Numbered from the stretch's first letter, positions 1 to 10,504 are shown. The stretch is DNA of 64,000 nucleotides from Shinisaurus crocodilurus (GCA_021292165.1 CM037877.1:28780197-28844196), one strand, 5' to 3'. Notes: generated from the sequence alone by a model not told the origin. Program-made: numbers and translations.

Positions 1-396
1 TCCCACCCAATCCCAGAGCCAGCCCTTATTAGAAGGGCTGAATTATTAAAATAAAAGCCACCTGGATGTGCTTTTAGCTTCATCTCCATAGAGACCACTT
101 TTTCCTGTATAGGTCACCCTGGTCTCTGTAGGGATCGGGTCCACTAGCACTGCAGAGGGGCCTCCACAGGATATGGGAATAGATTTTGATTCAGATGAAT
201 CTGAATGGGGAATCTGAGAATGCAGCATCAAGGGCTGAGAGAATGCAGATAACAGAGGGAAGAGGAGAGAGTCAATCTGTTCCTGAACCTGTGGGAACAC
301 ATAGCTTTTCTGAAGAGGAAGAGGGGGAAATGGGCGTGACCAATCCAAGGGTGAGACGTGAGTTAAAGAGGGAGGACCAACTACGAGGGGTGAAAC
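1..396. other. unassigned sequence
   Basis: I see no recognisable repeat, RNA or exon here. Short open frames run on both strands, but none has a recognisable motif. The last 8 bases (389-396) are the left target duplication of the next element. Confidence 0.5.
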
Positions 397-961
397 TAGT
401 GGTGGGCGATCCGCCAGCGACCCGACTCACCTCTGGTTCAGCGGACACCGCTGCTGCACCCGCTGAGCCAGGCTGAAAGTGGACACGTGCCAAGCCGCTC
501 AGCGGACTTCCTGGTTCCCGGCAGGCTGCTTTTTACATAGAAAATGCCATAAGAGACATTAAAAGCAGCCACAATTTGCGCAAGTTACACAAATTGCGGC
601 TGCTTTTGGTGTATCTTACGCAGTGCTTTTTTTCTGGAGAAAAAGGTACCGGAACTCTTGGATTACATTTCCTCGGGAGTAGATGGCGATTAAATTGTAA
701 TGCAATTAATAGAAGAAAAGGTGCTGGAACTCAGTTCCGGTGAGTTCCACCAGAAAAAAAGCCCTGATCTTACGGCATTTTCTAGGTAAAAAGCGGCCTG
801 CTGGGAACCCAGAAGTCGCTTCCCCGGCTCGACTCGGGAGAATGCAAGTCGAGCCGGGGAAGGAGGTAAGCGGGATGGAGTTCACGGGGGTGGGGTGGGG
901 TGTCGAGCCCGGCCAGTTCGCCGTATTTCCACCCCCTGAACCAAATCCTCACACATCTCTA
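397..961. mobile_element. palindromic hAT-type element (family A), interrupted
   Basis: A non-autonomous foldback element. Its centre is a hairpin near 570-600 (arms reading CACAATTTGCG and ACAAATTGCGG), and the flanking arms (about 505-585 and 588-830) pair once the nested MITE at 621-766 is removed. The ends are tagtggtgggcg on the left and the complement of tagagatgtgtg on the right. The flanks ggtgaaac (389-396) and ggtgagac (962-969) match at 7 of 8 bases, as expected for a hAT 8-bp target duplication. A second member lies at 47033-47358. No transposase is present, so movement would need one encoded elsewhere. Confidence 0.65.
621..766. mobile_element. hAT MITE nested in family A element
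   Basis: A 146-bp non-autonomous element with inverted ends, cagtgctttttttctgg on the left and the complement of cagggctttttttctgg on the right. It is flanked by the perfect 8-bp duplication atcttacg (613-620 and 767-774). It sits in the right arm of the palindrome at 397-961, so it inserted later. Confidence 0.85.
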
Positions 962-1149
962 GGTGAGACGTTCTAAGGGATTGCCTTTGGGCTAACTGAG
1001 CGCAACGGCCCTGTGGGAAAGAAGAAGGAGCGAAGGAGGCAGAAGCAGGCAAAGGGAACATCAGGGCCTGCCCCCCCCAGTTGGACTGCCCCACTCCCCA
1101 CCCTGGTAGATGAGAAGGGAAGCAGGGCCACAGGGAAGCCAGTGTTTTT

Positions 1150-1227
1150 GTGAACTGTTGTAAACCGCCCAGAGAGCTTCAGCTATTAGGCGGTATATAA
1201 ATTAAACAAACAAACAAACAAACAAAC
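1150..1227 (+). mobile_element. L2-type LINE 3' tail
   Basis: Only the terminal 3' piece is present: 'gtaaaccgcccagagagctt', then 'cggtatataaat', then a CAAA-rich tail. The same terminal motif ends the better preserved L2 copy at about 11846 and recurs at 51345. It has no coding part. Confidence 0.65.
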
Positions 1228-1239
1228 TGCTGTGAGGGT

Positions 1240-2335
1240 TTGGTCTTGGGATCTTGAGAAGGGGAGGACGGTTAATACTAATTAGTCTGAAATCAACTTT
1301 CAGCTGGGTCATCTTGCACTAATGGACTAGTTCTATAGAAAGCTAATACAGCTTGTTTCTTTTGATATGGATACTGTAAAGTGCTTGATCTGCAACCTAC
1401 AGCCAGCTTCGCTTGCTTACAGTTTAGCATAATAGAAGGCTGTGATTGAAAGAGCAGTTCCTGAGCTTGACTCCTGAAGGGGGAGAGAGACGACCTCGAC
1501 AGTTTCTGCATTCTGAGGGGGAGGGCTTGCTGACCCCATCACAGTCTACTGTTGGTTTGGCCATGCTGTGGAGGCACCCCCAATTGTGGCACCCACCATG
1601 CAGAATGACCTCCCCACTGAGATCAGGCGGGTGGGCTCCTAGTATGGAAGGCTTCCGCCAACTACTGCAGACACACTTGGCAGGCTGGGGAATGCTGGGA
1701 ATTGTAGGACATTTTCTGTCTAAATGTGCATAGGATCAAACCCTTAGGGAAGTATCAACCAGAGATACACACTGCCATTGACACCTGGCTGAACGGCTAA
1801 CACCCCCCCCACCACAATGTTTTAGTTTGAGAGGCCTTTTCTAACAATGCAGTGTGCTGACTACTTCATCTTTTGCAGCACTTCTTTCGAGCATCTTTCT
1901 ATGAACAGCTCTTGTAGCCTAACAGATGGATAAGCACCGAGGAAGCAGAGTTATTATTAGTCAAGTAGTCATCATATAATTGCTAACCACATTCCTGTGA
2001 ATTTCCAAAAATGTGAAGATGAATAACTTGCTGCATCCACAAGTGCAAGCTGGGCCTGTCAATCTGCTGCCAGCGTCCATTTGTCAAGCTGCCAGGTAGC
2101 TGGTTCAGCGGGGCTTTGTCTTCCTCGGGTTCAGCAGGAGGTATGGAGTCCAGTCCAGGTGGATGGGGGAGAGATGCCTTTTGCTTTGCTGCTGGAATGG
2201 AATCACAGGTGGACAGTTGTGCCCAGGAGGAATGCATTTGACCATGTCCACCTGGGACATGGCAGAACCTAGCAGCCATCATCCAGGCTTCTGTAACCTT
2301 ACGAATCATTTACTGCAATGGGTCAGGGGGAGGGC
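1240..2335. other. no feature recognised
   Basis: I see no repeat boundaries, RNA gene or convincing exon here. A short C tract lies near 1803-1812. Confidence 0.4.
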
Positions 2336-2339
2336 TGTC

Positions 2340-2503
2340 CTGTTCAGTAATGCTATTGTCATGCAGAGTGCAGCAGCCTGTTTACTGCACAAAGTGGGTC
2401 AGGAAAACTACACAGGAGCTATGTTATTAGAACTGCATTGTCTGCCTCTTAGCCGAGCACAATTCAAGGTGCTGGTATTGCCATATTAAAAAGTCCCTTA
2501 ACA
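2340..2503 (+). pseudogene. L2 LINE reverse transcriptase C-terminal fragment, left part
   Basis: The + strand translates to a degraded copy of the conserved tail of L2-type reverse transcriptase ORFs: a 'QSAAACLL' segment, then 'ELHCLPL' and 'AQFKVLVL'. These line up with 'QNAAARLI', 'ELHWLPV' and 'AEFKVLVL' in the copy on the minus strand at 21.7-22.8 kb. It is 5' truncated and is split by the element at 2512-4109; its continuation is at 4118-4260. It is non-functional. Confidence 0.7.
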
Positions 2504-2511
2504 GCCTAGGG
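2504..2511. repeat. 8-bp target duplication, left (SPIN-like element)
   Basis: gcctaggg, identical to 4110-4117. An 8-bp duplication is diagnostic of hAT-superfamily insertion. Confidence 0.9.
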
Positions 2512-3045
2512 CAGTGATGGCGAACCAATGGCACACATGCCACAGCTGGCACGTGGGGACCGCTGTGCTGGCACATGAGCCATAGGTCGCTTGAACAGAG
2601 ATCGAGAGCAGGGGGTGGGGGCGAAGCAGCCGCTCCTGGCCAGTCTCTCCCAGCGGGCGTGAGTCAGCGTCATGCCGCTGGTGAAGGTTTTTTGCAGACA
2701 GCAGAGGAGGAGGAGCAGAGAGTTTTTTTGCGGACGGCAGCGGAGGAGGCAGAAAGAGAACGAAGAGGACCCGAGTGGACCGGAGGTAGACAGGAATGCT
2801 TTACCTTTTGCAGGAGGGGGAGGAGGAGGAGGAGGAGGGGAAGCAGGAGAAGGGAGGCAGGGCAGGCGCGTGGGGAAGTTTTTAGGGGGGGAAATAGAAA
2901 AAAAGCAGCGCCGGCCGGGCCAACTCCCGTGCCCGGCCGGCGGAGAAGAGGGGCCTCTGTAGCCCCTTCCTAATCCAGCATGAGGACATGCCGCCGCCAG
3001 CGCTGGCCAGGCCAACCACCTAATTAAGCCTAACCTACCTAATTA

Positions 3046-3146
3046 AGCCTAACCTACCTCACAGGGTTGTTGTGAGGATAAAATGGAGAGGAGGAGGAGG
3101 AAGATTATTATGTAAGCCGCCTTGGGTTCCTTGAAGGTGCTTTTCA
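3046..3146 (+). mobile_element. Sauria-type SINE, 3' part, inside SPIN-like element
   Basis: It contains the SINE core 'cctacctcacagggttgttg', then 'gaggataaaatgg' and 'gtaagccgccttgggttcc'. The tRNA-like head and the ATAAA tail are missing. Just upstream, an 18-bp unit (ctaattaagcctaaccta) is repeated in tandem. Confidence 0.75.
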
Positions 3147-3548
3147 AAAAATGTGCTTTTTTTTCAGTGCTTTACAAAAAATGTCACATGCCATAACTTG
3201 AGTGGTTTTTTTTAGGAGTCTTGGTATGAAATGTGAACCTTGTCACATTGACACGTTATTTATAAGCTGAGCTAAGCATTAGTTTTGTGGTACTAACACA
3301 GAGTAATCCATGAGGCTTATTTTCAGCAAGATGGATCCATTCCTAGAAGATCCTTGATCCTCCTGCTCCATGGTTGCTTTGCTGCGTGTTAAAGATATAC
3401 TGTCTTCCTGTATAAAAGCACTCATCCTATTGCAGTGTTTGCAGTCCAAGACATAAAGGTTTTTTAAAATTTAAATGTGTTAAGCACGTTTAGTTTTCTT
3501 GTTTATTTTGCTCATCCTAGTACAGGTTGACTTTTACTTTTACTAATC

Positions 3549-3809
3549 CAACACCTGTAGAAGCATCAGAGTAAAGCTTGCCCCATACAATTTCAGTCTG
3601 GCATATAATCATATTACAAGTTGAGAATCCCTTATCCAAAAATACATGCGCCTGATTATTTAAAAAGTTTATCTAAATTACCTTCAGGCAATGTCATAAG
3701 CATGAAGGTAATTTAGATAAGGATAAGGGATTCTCTACTTGTAATAAGATTATATGCCAGACTGAAATTGTATGGGGCAAGCTTTACTCTGATGCTTCTA
3801 CAGGTGTTG
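3549..3809. repeat. long foldback with nested hairpin
   Basis: Arms of 89 bp at 3549-3637 and 3721-3809 are inverted complements with two mismatches. Inside the loop is a second, perfect 18-bp hairpin (3669-3686 with 3703-3720, 16-base loop). The inner ends read caagttgagaatccctt and its near complement next to TA, which recalls Tc1/mariner-group (Tc2-like) termini. I infer a DNA-transposon insertion or a snapback element carried within the SPIN-like element. Confidence 0.8.
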
Positions 3810-4109
3810 AAAATGTGTTTTACAGTTAGTAAAAGTAAAAAATAGTACAATGTAGTACTATTTTAAAAAATCGAGTTGATGTTTTTTTCAATAAAAAGCT
3901 GTTTGTATCATTGAAAGCCCTGTTATTGTGTTTTTCTTTTAAGACAAAAGATGTTAATTAGTTTGGACAACTGTATGAGTTGTTTTTACTAAACTAAAAC
4001 CCCGATATTCAGGTTTAATTGCAGTGTTGGCACTTTGAAATAAGTACGGTAAGTTGGTTTTGTGTTGTGGTTTGGGCACTCAGGGCTGCAAAAAGGTTCG
4101 CCATCACTG

Positions 4110-4117
4110 GCCTAGGG
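4110..4117. repeat. 8-bp target duplication, right (SPIN-like element)
   Basis: gcctaggg, identical to 2504-2511. Confidence 0.9.
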
Positions 4118-4260
4118 CCTATTTAGCTTAGGTAGCATGCTTCCCCAGCTGAACCTGCTCATCCATGAACATTTTCAGAGGAGGCCCTCTTCCAGGTACC
4201 ATCCGTAGGAGATAAGATCTAAATCTCTCCCAAAAGAAGCCAGCCGTGCTTTCGCATTAC
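4118..4260 (+). pseudogene. L2 LINE fragment, right part
   Basis: Continuation of the L2 copy left of the SPIN-like insertion. A frame with 'SEEALFQVPS' matches the 'GEALLSVPPP' segment of the L2 copy at 30.3 kb. It is degraded and non-functional. Confidence 0.55.
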
Positions 4261-4271
4261 ATATATTTAGA

Positions 4272-4415
4272 ACAGGAATGGGGGCCATGTGTCCCTGCAG
4301 ATGTTGTTGGACTGCAACTCTCATCATCCCTCAGCATTGGCTATGCTGGCTAGAGCTGATAAGAGCAGCATTCTAACAACATCTGGAGGACCACATGTTC
4401 TGGGGTGGCCTGGTG
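4272..4415. mobile_element. hAT MITE, family B
   Basis: Palindromic MITE with 'gcagatgttgttggactgca' on one side and 'taacaacatctggagg' on the other, around 'cattggctatgctggc'. It belongs to the same family as copies at 7690, 20517, 31583, 45270, 50928, 56035 and 56185. It is diverged and I could not fix a target duplication. Confidence 0.7.
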
Positions 4416-4419
4416 GCCT

Positions 4420-5857
4420 CTTTTACAGAGGATAGGACTCTCTTTGAAGATGCTGTATATTTGAAGGGCTGTCAGTGTCCAGCTCCAGTTTAAAGATAAT
4501 AAACCATAAGAATGGCTGCCCATCAGCAGTTAGCACCTGGGCAGCAGGCTGACCAGGCAGGTAGGTACACAGGTCACCTAATCACAGTCTTCTGCACTAT
4601 GCTGAGATGTACTGTATCTCTATTACAATTATAAGTATTTCTCAATTTGCATCTATCTATCTATCTATCTATCTATCTATATAAATCAGCATATGCAAAT
4701 TTATGCAAATCACTGCCCTCTTACTCCTTTTTGGGGGGGCATGTTTCCTCTTTTTTTGATAACTCATAAGTGGCCACCTTGTTTCCACTTCTGATTTACA
4801 AGATAGTGCAAGGACTTTCTTTTTAAGAGGGTTTTTAGCTGACTTTATTCAATTGCAACAGCTTGGGTTGGTTTATCCTGGGTGTTTATACTTTGAATAA
4901 ATCCCTTTGTATTTCATATTTCTGTATAGTTACCCATCTTGATCTGATGTAGAGAAATGTTTGATATAAGTTTTTAGATAGATAGATAGATAGATAGATG
5001 GAGAACAGCACTCTTCCATTGGTCTATTTGGGTTCATAGTATAATATCTTGTCCTACAGTTTTGGGGTGGGGTAGTAGCCTTCCTAAAATGATTACTTTC
5101 CAGATCTCCTCCATTGTTAAAATCATTTTAAAAGAAAAGCATGGGAGAAGTGCAAAATTTGAAAGAGAAAACTACAGCAAAAAAGACTTGCATTTATGCC
5201 AAGGTAATTTAGCATGCAAGAAGTGGGGCAATTCACAATGTTAATCGATTTGCACTGTATCTGTGTGTTTCTAACATTTTGAAAAGCACTGAAGTGCAAC
5301 AGGAAGGAACATTCACCCCAAAAGGGCAAAGGAACAATGTTAAAGGAGAGCACTTGGAATGGGCTTGGGCTTGGTGTGTGTTGCTCATTGTCACAGGCAG
5401 GCAATGGGTGCCCATGACACTCAAGCTGCCAAAGTACACATATATGTAAAAGTACAGGGCAGGGGCAGCTGTGCTAGCTGAGAGAAGAATAGCATTTTCC
5501 CAGCAACAGTAAATTGTGGTTTGAATGCTTGGTAAAGTTACTAAACCTGTATTGGAAGTGATAACTTTGGGAAAGACATTTGGACCATCCCCCCTCCACC
5601 GAGAACAAACAGCCATGCTGTTCGGGGAAAACATATGGGATAAATTTGTATCCTATCCTTTCTCCAAGGAGCCGAGTTCAATGGAGTTTTAGCATCACAA
5701 TGACACTAGGATGTAGTTTAGAATTTACAAGACGGAGAAACACGCAAGGTCAAGGTCACCCACCAGGCATGGATTTAAAGACAGACTTCCCAGTTCCAAG
5801 CCCAGCATTTTAGGTGTAGTTCACAACCCCAGGTTTCTCTCATAATGCTAATGTGTG
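4420..5857. other. no gene seen; two inverted tetranucleotide microsatellites
   Basis: (ATCT)n at 4651-4682 and (TAGA)n at 4975-4999 are complementary and about 290 bp apart. Nothing else is recognised. Confidence 0.6.
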
Positions 5858-6170
5858 TTAGGTGCATAGGAAGTTGCCTTATACTGAGTCACACCATTGG
5901 TCCATCTAGCCCAGTATTGTCGACAGTACACTGACTGGCAGCGACTCTCCAGGGTTTCAGGCAGGATCCTTTCCAAGCCCTACCTGGAGATGTCAGGGGA
6001 TTGAACCTGGGACCTTCTGCATGCAAAGCATGTGCTCCATCACACTGAGCTATGGTCCCTTCCTACAGCACCTGGTATTCCAAGGCAGTCACCGATCCAA
6101 GTACTAACCAGGCCCTGGCCCTGCTTAGCTTCCAAGATCAGATGAGATCGGGCTGTTCAGATGTTTGAGG
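5858..6170 (-). mobile_element. chimeric 5S rRNA + tRNA SINE
   Basis: Read on the minus strand, 6170-6061 is a near-complete 5S rRNA-like sequence ('gcccgatctcatctgatctt', 'ggaagctaagcaggg', 'cctggttagtacttggat', ending 'caggtgctgtagga'). It runs directly into a tRNA-like head ('ccatagctcagtgtgatgg', 'gcttttgcat'-type anticodon arm reading 'gctttgcatgc', B-box-like 'ggttcaatcc') most like tRNA-Ala(UGC). A body then ends with 'ctagatggaccaatgg' and 'ataaggcaacttcct'. The tRNA-headed part also occurs alone at 16240-16865, 47790-47963, 52718-52890 and 56630-56775. Internal 5S and tRNA promoter boxes would give RNA polymerase III transcription. AmnSINE1 is a known 5S-tRNA chimera, but I do not recognise its Deu core here. 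Confidence 0.75.
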
Positions 6171-6839
6171 GAGGGTTGCCTGGAAACTGCCTAGTTGATT
6201 CAATGAAAAGTTCAAACTTGTCAGAAGTGCAAATTTTCATGTGAAATTTCAAACCCTCTCCAAATTGGGCTCAGTTCTGTTTATCGTATATAATAATGTT
6301 CCCACGAAGAAAGGGTGCCTCTGAATTTCCCAGGTTAGGTAGAAATTCTATGTGTGTGGGGTGGGGTGGGGATATCATCACATAAATGTTGCTACCCAGT
6401 TCACATGGGATCATAGGATCATCTAGGTCACTGTAAGTCTTAGAGTGTAAGAGGTAGTGTTTGCGCTAGCCAAAACACAGTGCAATTTATTTTCACTGTT
6501 TTGCGTTTCCTCCTCTGATGGTTGAATGTTTCTGAGTAGTTTCAGTTCAGTGTCACAACCAGGTCACACATTCACACAATGAGTCATTCACTCTGTCTCA
6601 TGCCATCTTCATTTGCAGGCTGTTCTCAGTATTTAAATAAAATAAGCTACTAGCTATAATTTATTACAGAACCTGCTTGACCTTAAAATAGTTTTCTTCC
6701 CTGAATGAAGTACATTTTGGTTATGATCTTTTCTTCTTTCCTTTTCCTTCCTTCGTTTATGTTCTATTAACTTTTCTGCTTTCATTTACACCAACATTTA
6801 TTGATGGATCAATTGATTTAAGAAATTTCTTACCTGCAT

Positions 6840-7215
6840 TTCATTATAAAATAATCCCAAAGCAGGGTAAAAACAATAAAGCACAGTAAATAATATAACA
6901 TTAACCCCCCCCCCCACACACACACATCATAATCATCATCATCATCAAACAGGGGAGAACAGTAACACATAAATAATAGTTTACACAATGTAGCAAGGGA
7001 AAAAGGAGGAAAATTTAATCCGAAGCCTGGGTAAACAAATAGGACTTTAGCCAATACCAAAAGCTTGTAAGACTTGGTGCCACCCATATATGAGGGCGAG
7101 AGAGAGTTCCTCAGTTGGGGTGCCTGTAACGAGAATGCCCTCTCTCAGGTTGCCACATGTTGAACTCCAGGCGAATGCAGCACTGTCAAGAGGCCATCCC
7201 CAAATAATGCATCCG
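6840..7215 (-). mobile_element. LINE 3' end fragment, old
   Basis: The minus strand carries a degraded LINE 3' region. The + strand shows the 3' UTR-like 'ttataaaataatcccaaagc' and then the complement of an ORF-end region ('gagagagttcctcagttggg', 'gaatgccctctctcagg') similar to other minus-strand LINE ends at 32968 and 37153. A C/A-rich simple tract interrupts it at 6905-6930. Confidence 0.5.
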
Positions 7216-7689
7216 CACAAGTTCACAACTAATACATGCCAAGGAGACTAACGGAACATCACTAATCTTTTTGTCCAATGTCAATTAGTGGGTAAGGTAT
7301 ATCTGTGAATTTTTATCTTTGCAGGCAATGATATCTTTCCAAAAGGAAAAGTGAATGTCTGGCAGGTGCTGTCCAAACGAGCCAGTGTTGATGTATGAAA
7401 TGCAATGGAACCATGTTGTTACAAATAAATCGTGCTTTGTTGAACCTCTTATCTGCTGTTTGTGAGAACTAGGCCAGAGACATATATATGTATATTTGAT
7501 ATACCCTCTTCTCAGCCAAATATTGCTGCCTAACCCAACCATTGCCCATTGCACATAGCCAAAGGCTCTTCTTCACATGACGGACATTGTATTATGTTGC
7601 AGGTTATCTAAAAGGGAACGAACCTAGTTTAGTGGTAGAACACAAGCTTTGCAAAAAGGTGGTCCAAGGCTGGTCATTTAAAGCCTTTC

Positions 7690-7793
7690 TCATCCTTTCC
7701 CAACCTTGGACCTGCCAATGTTGTTGGACTATAAACCCAAAAGCCCGAGCCAGCATGTGCAGTCGTCATGGGTGATGGGAGTTGTAGTCCACT
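7690..7793. mobile_element. hAT MITE, family B
   Basis: Contains 'ccaatgttgttggactata' and 'gatgggagttgtagtcca' around 'gagccagcatg', the family B layout. Diverged. Confidence 0.65.
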
Positions 7794-7896
7794 CTGTAAT
7801 CAGCCTGAGTAAGGCTGCTTTAAAAGGATCAGGTAGCTGGTGATGGAAAGAATCTTTGCCTGAAAACTGAGAGAGCCTTTGGGAGTCAGAGTAGAC

Positions 7897-8335
7897 TACG
7901 AATGGGGGAGAAATTCATTCAGTTCATATTTTAATGAGTACTTACCTAATGTCACACTTTCAAACCTATATGCAAACTGAAGCTCAGTTATCCTTTGAAA
8001 TTTGCACTTTTCCAAATTTTGTAATGGAGTTCTCCAATGAAAACTTCCATACAAAAATGTGTGTATTAGGGGAAAGTGCACACAAAGATATGTATGTTAG
8101 TGAAAATAATGTTAAAAAGTACATTCTGTTAGGAAAATTGCTTGCAAAATTGTGTATATTAGACAAAATTCCATACAAAAATACATGTATTAGGAGAACT
8201 ACACACAAAAATTCATGTGAATTTTCATTGAAACTTGTGGTTTCTTTTAATTCTCAGAGTTTGGTACAAACCAAACCTGAGAATGGAAATACAAGAAACT
8301 GAGAGAAACTGGAACTGACAAATCATCCATCCCTA
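7897..8335. mobile_element. AT-rich hAT-type element (family T) with ~30-bp internal periodicity
   Basis: Flanked by the perfect 8-bp duplication gagtagac (7889-7896 and 8336-8343). The ends are tacgaatgggggag and the complement of tagggatggatga. The interior repeats a motif like 'caaaaatgtatgtattaggaaaa' about every 29-35 bp from roughly 8030 to 8225. This keeps a 122-codon frame open on the + strand and a 74-codon frame on the minus strand, which I read as a by-product of the periodicity, not a gene. Other copies or fragments: 12752-12818, 15046-15450, 16353-16798, 43545-43926 and 50505-50660. Confidence 0.75.
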
Positions 8336-8463
8336 GAGTAGACAATAGGGGGCTGCATGGACAAATAGTCCGACCTAGTATAAGGTACTAGCTTCCTACA
8401 TTCATTAACAGTTAACCCCCCTCTCACCTCCTCATCTTATATGCATGCATCAGATGAGAAGGT

Positions 8464-8590
8464 GGCACTGGGCAATGTGTGTGCTGTGTGTGTTGTATTT
8501 GTGTGCGCGCGCATGTGTGGATGGTACATGTGATTGTGTGTGTGTGGTGTGTCTGTCTACGAATGCTGTGTGTATCTCTATGTGTGAAAA
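8464..8590. repeat. TG-rich degenerate microsatellite
   Basis: Alternating TG/CG runs, including 'gtgtgcgcgcgcatgtgtgg'. Confidence 0.7.
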
Positions 8591-8772
8591 TGTGAGTGGT
8601 GGCACATACCAGCAATGGCTCCGCCCTCATTGGGCAGTAGCCCTGCCTGTTTCTGGCTTGCAGTGCCTGACATCCCAGCCTGGGACCAAGTCAGCCCTTA
8701 GGCTGAAAATGGTTCTCCATTGCTGCATTAACACTTTGGCAGCCTATCCTGCAGTGGCTTCTGAAGCAGGTG

Positions 8773-10500
8773 CCTGAGGGCCAAACTACACGTTATGTGT
8801 AGTTCTGTGATTCATTTCCCCAGCTGGTTTTTTTCCCCCAACCCCCAAGGAAGTACCCAAGGAGAATGGAATCTTGTGTGGTGCTCCAGCCCAGCGGTAG
8901 GAGGGGCTGCTTTACTTTTGCCCCCTGCTGGCTCTTAGTCCACTCAAAATTGTATCCGCAGCTGTCTTTCTCCCCTCAGGGGAAACATACAGGGATCCAC
9001 GTTTGGAGATGAGGATTGGAGACCTCATGTTCCCCTTCCCTATCTTAAAATGCCCTTCCACCAGAAGTAGGTCTTGACCATGGCTTGCCTTTTGCAAACC
9101 TGACTTGGCTATTGTGGGCTGAATGGAAGACTGGAGAATATGCATTTGTGTGTTGTTGATTTAGAGGTGTGTTTTTGCTTTTCTAAATGTTCAGCCACCG
9201 ATCTCTCCATCTCTTCTGTTCCTGCTCGTGCTTGCCTTCACACTGTCAGCTCAATGGCAGTAATTGTACAAGAGTTTGGGATTCATGAGGAGGGAATTAA
9301 GCAGATTGATGGGGATTAGCCCAATTCTGAGGGAATAGGTCAACTGTGTTTGCTATGCCCATTGAGTCTGTGCTATGGAGGTTGTCACACAAGATTAAGT
9401 ACATTTCATGATTAAGGACATTATTAATAGTGCACGAAAAGGCAAAGAAGTCGGTAGGAAAAACAACTCAAATAAATCTGGAGTTTCTTGTTTCAGGAAA
9501 TGTGGACCCAGCTATTTTTGTGTATGGCACCATTGTTATTGTAGGATAGTTCAGTCAAGATGGGATGGGGTTTTTGTTTCATACTTTTTCATTCTGAGGC
9601 CCGTGCACCACTGTTTCTAGGTCCTAATGTAGTCCCCAGTGCCCCACCCCTGATAGATCTGGGAGGGGGCATGACACATCCAATGTATTTTCCCTTTTTA
9701 TGACAAACTTAACACTTAAACAGAGCTGTCAGGTTGAAATCTAGCAATGAAGCTTACACCTTTAAGAGGCATGCACTCCACCACCTCTCTGCAGGCAGCT
9801 GAAAATTGTTGGAATGTACTTTGATGCTGCTGATGTTTCTGTCTATGTGGGCCAATATAGATGCCTCTGTGAATGCAGATAGCTTGAATGAGGCAAACTG
9901 GGCTCTCCTGCCACCTGGGTCAGTTTTGCTCCATCTTGATCACTTTTCAGAAAAGGTGCAATTTCTGTGCAGCGTTCCTCTGACTGGTATTGGCCCCTTG
10001 GGGCTCAATGACATGTTACATTAAGCACACTATTAAAAAAATGTGCTTGGAACTGTGGCCACATTTTCTCTCCAGAAAAAGCGGCTGCAAAGGGTCCTAA
10101 TCTGGGGAACTCTTTCCTCCATGAACCATTTTCCTGCTGAAAATCATCCCCAGCTTATATTTTCCTGCCAATTTGAAATAAGCAGCACCTTCAGGAGAAA
10201 TAGCAGCTGACAGGGGTGATTTTCACCCAGAAAACAGTACAGGGAGGAACAGATTGAACCCTCTCTGTGGATTCTGTGGCCCTAATCCAACACAAAGCCC
10301 TGCATGGCTTCTTTTTTTTAAAAACAACAACATCCTGTCCAGCTCTAAGCGTGCTTTTAAAAATCCATGCCTAACATAAGACGCAGTTTGACTCTGGGTT
10401 GTGTCCTGTGAATCCTGCATTGAAGTGGATCCTGGGGTTGAGCAAAGCAGAGGGAATTGTTAGGGATACAAAATCTCCTGATGTCATTACAGAGGCACAA
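8773..10500. other. no gene seen; possible MITE family D left end at 8773
   Basis: 'agggccaaactacacgttat' at about 8776 resembles the inverted end of family D (25842, 59342), but I could not find a matching right end. The rest holds nothing I can name. Confidence 0.35.
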
Positions 10501-10504
10501 CCAT

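Larger units (their letters stand above)
2512..4109. mobile_element. SPIN-like hAT transposon, non-autonomous, 1.6 kb
   Basis: The termini are cagtgatggcgaacc on the left and its complement, ggttcgccatcactg, on the right. The sub-terminal 'atggcacacatgccac' and 'tttgggcactcagggctgc' fit the SPIN (Space Invader) family as I know it, a hAT family found patchily in tetrapods and attributed to horizontal transfer. Perfect 8-bp duplications flank it. Inside I see no transposase frame. It holds a purine/GC-rich block (about 2600-2960), a Sauria SINE 3' part (3046-3146), AT-rich sequence and a long foldback (3549-3809). At 1598 bp it is longer than the short SPIN MITEs and shorter than an autonomous copy. 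The internal material is either captured sequence or later insertions. Confidence 0.8.

Noticed and set aside
5996..6060. Functional tRNA-Ala gene
   Set aside because: The acceptor stem does not pair and the same head is repeated in other SINE copies.
6061..6170. Functional 5S rRNA gene
   Set aside because: Several changes from canonical 5S, the first bases are missing, and it is fused to a SINE head. A retroposon module, not a 5S gene.
7934..8302. 122-codon frame with repeated motifs, looked like a small repeat protein
   Set aside because: It lies inside a hAT-type element with a perfect 8-bp duplication, and its periodicity comes from DNA repeats.
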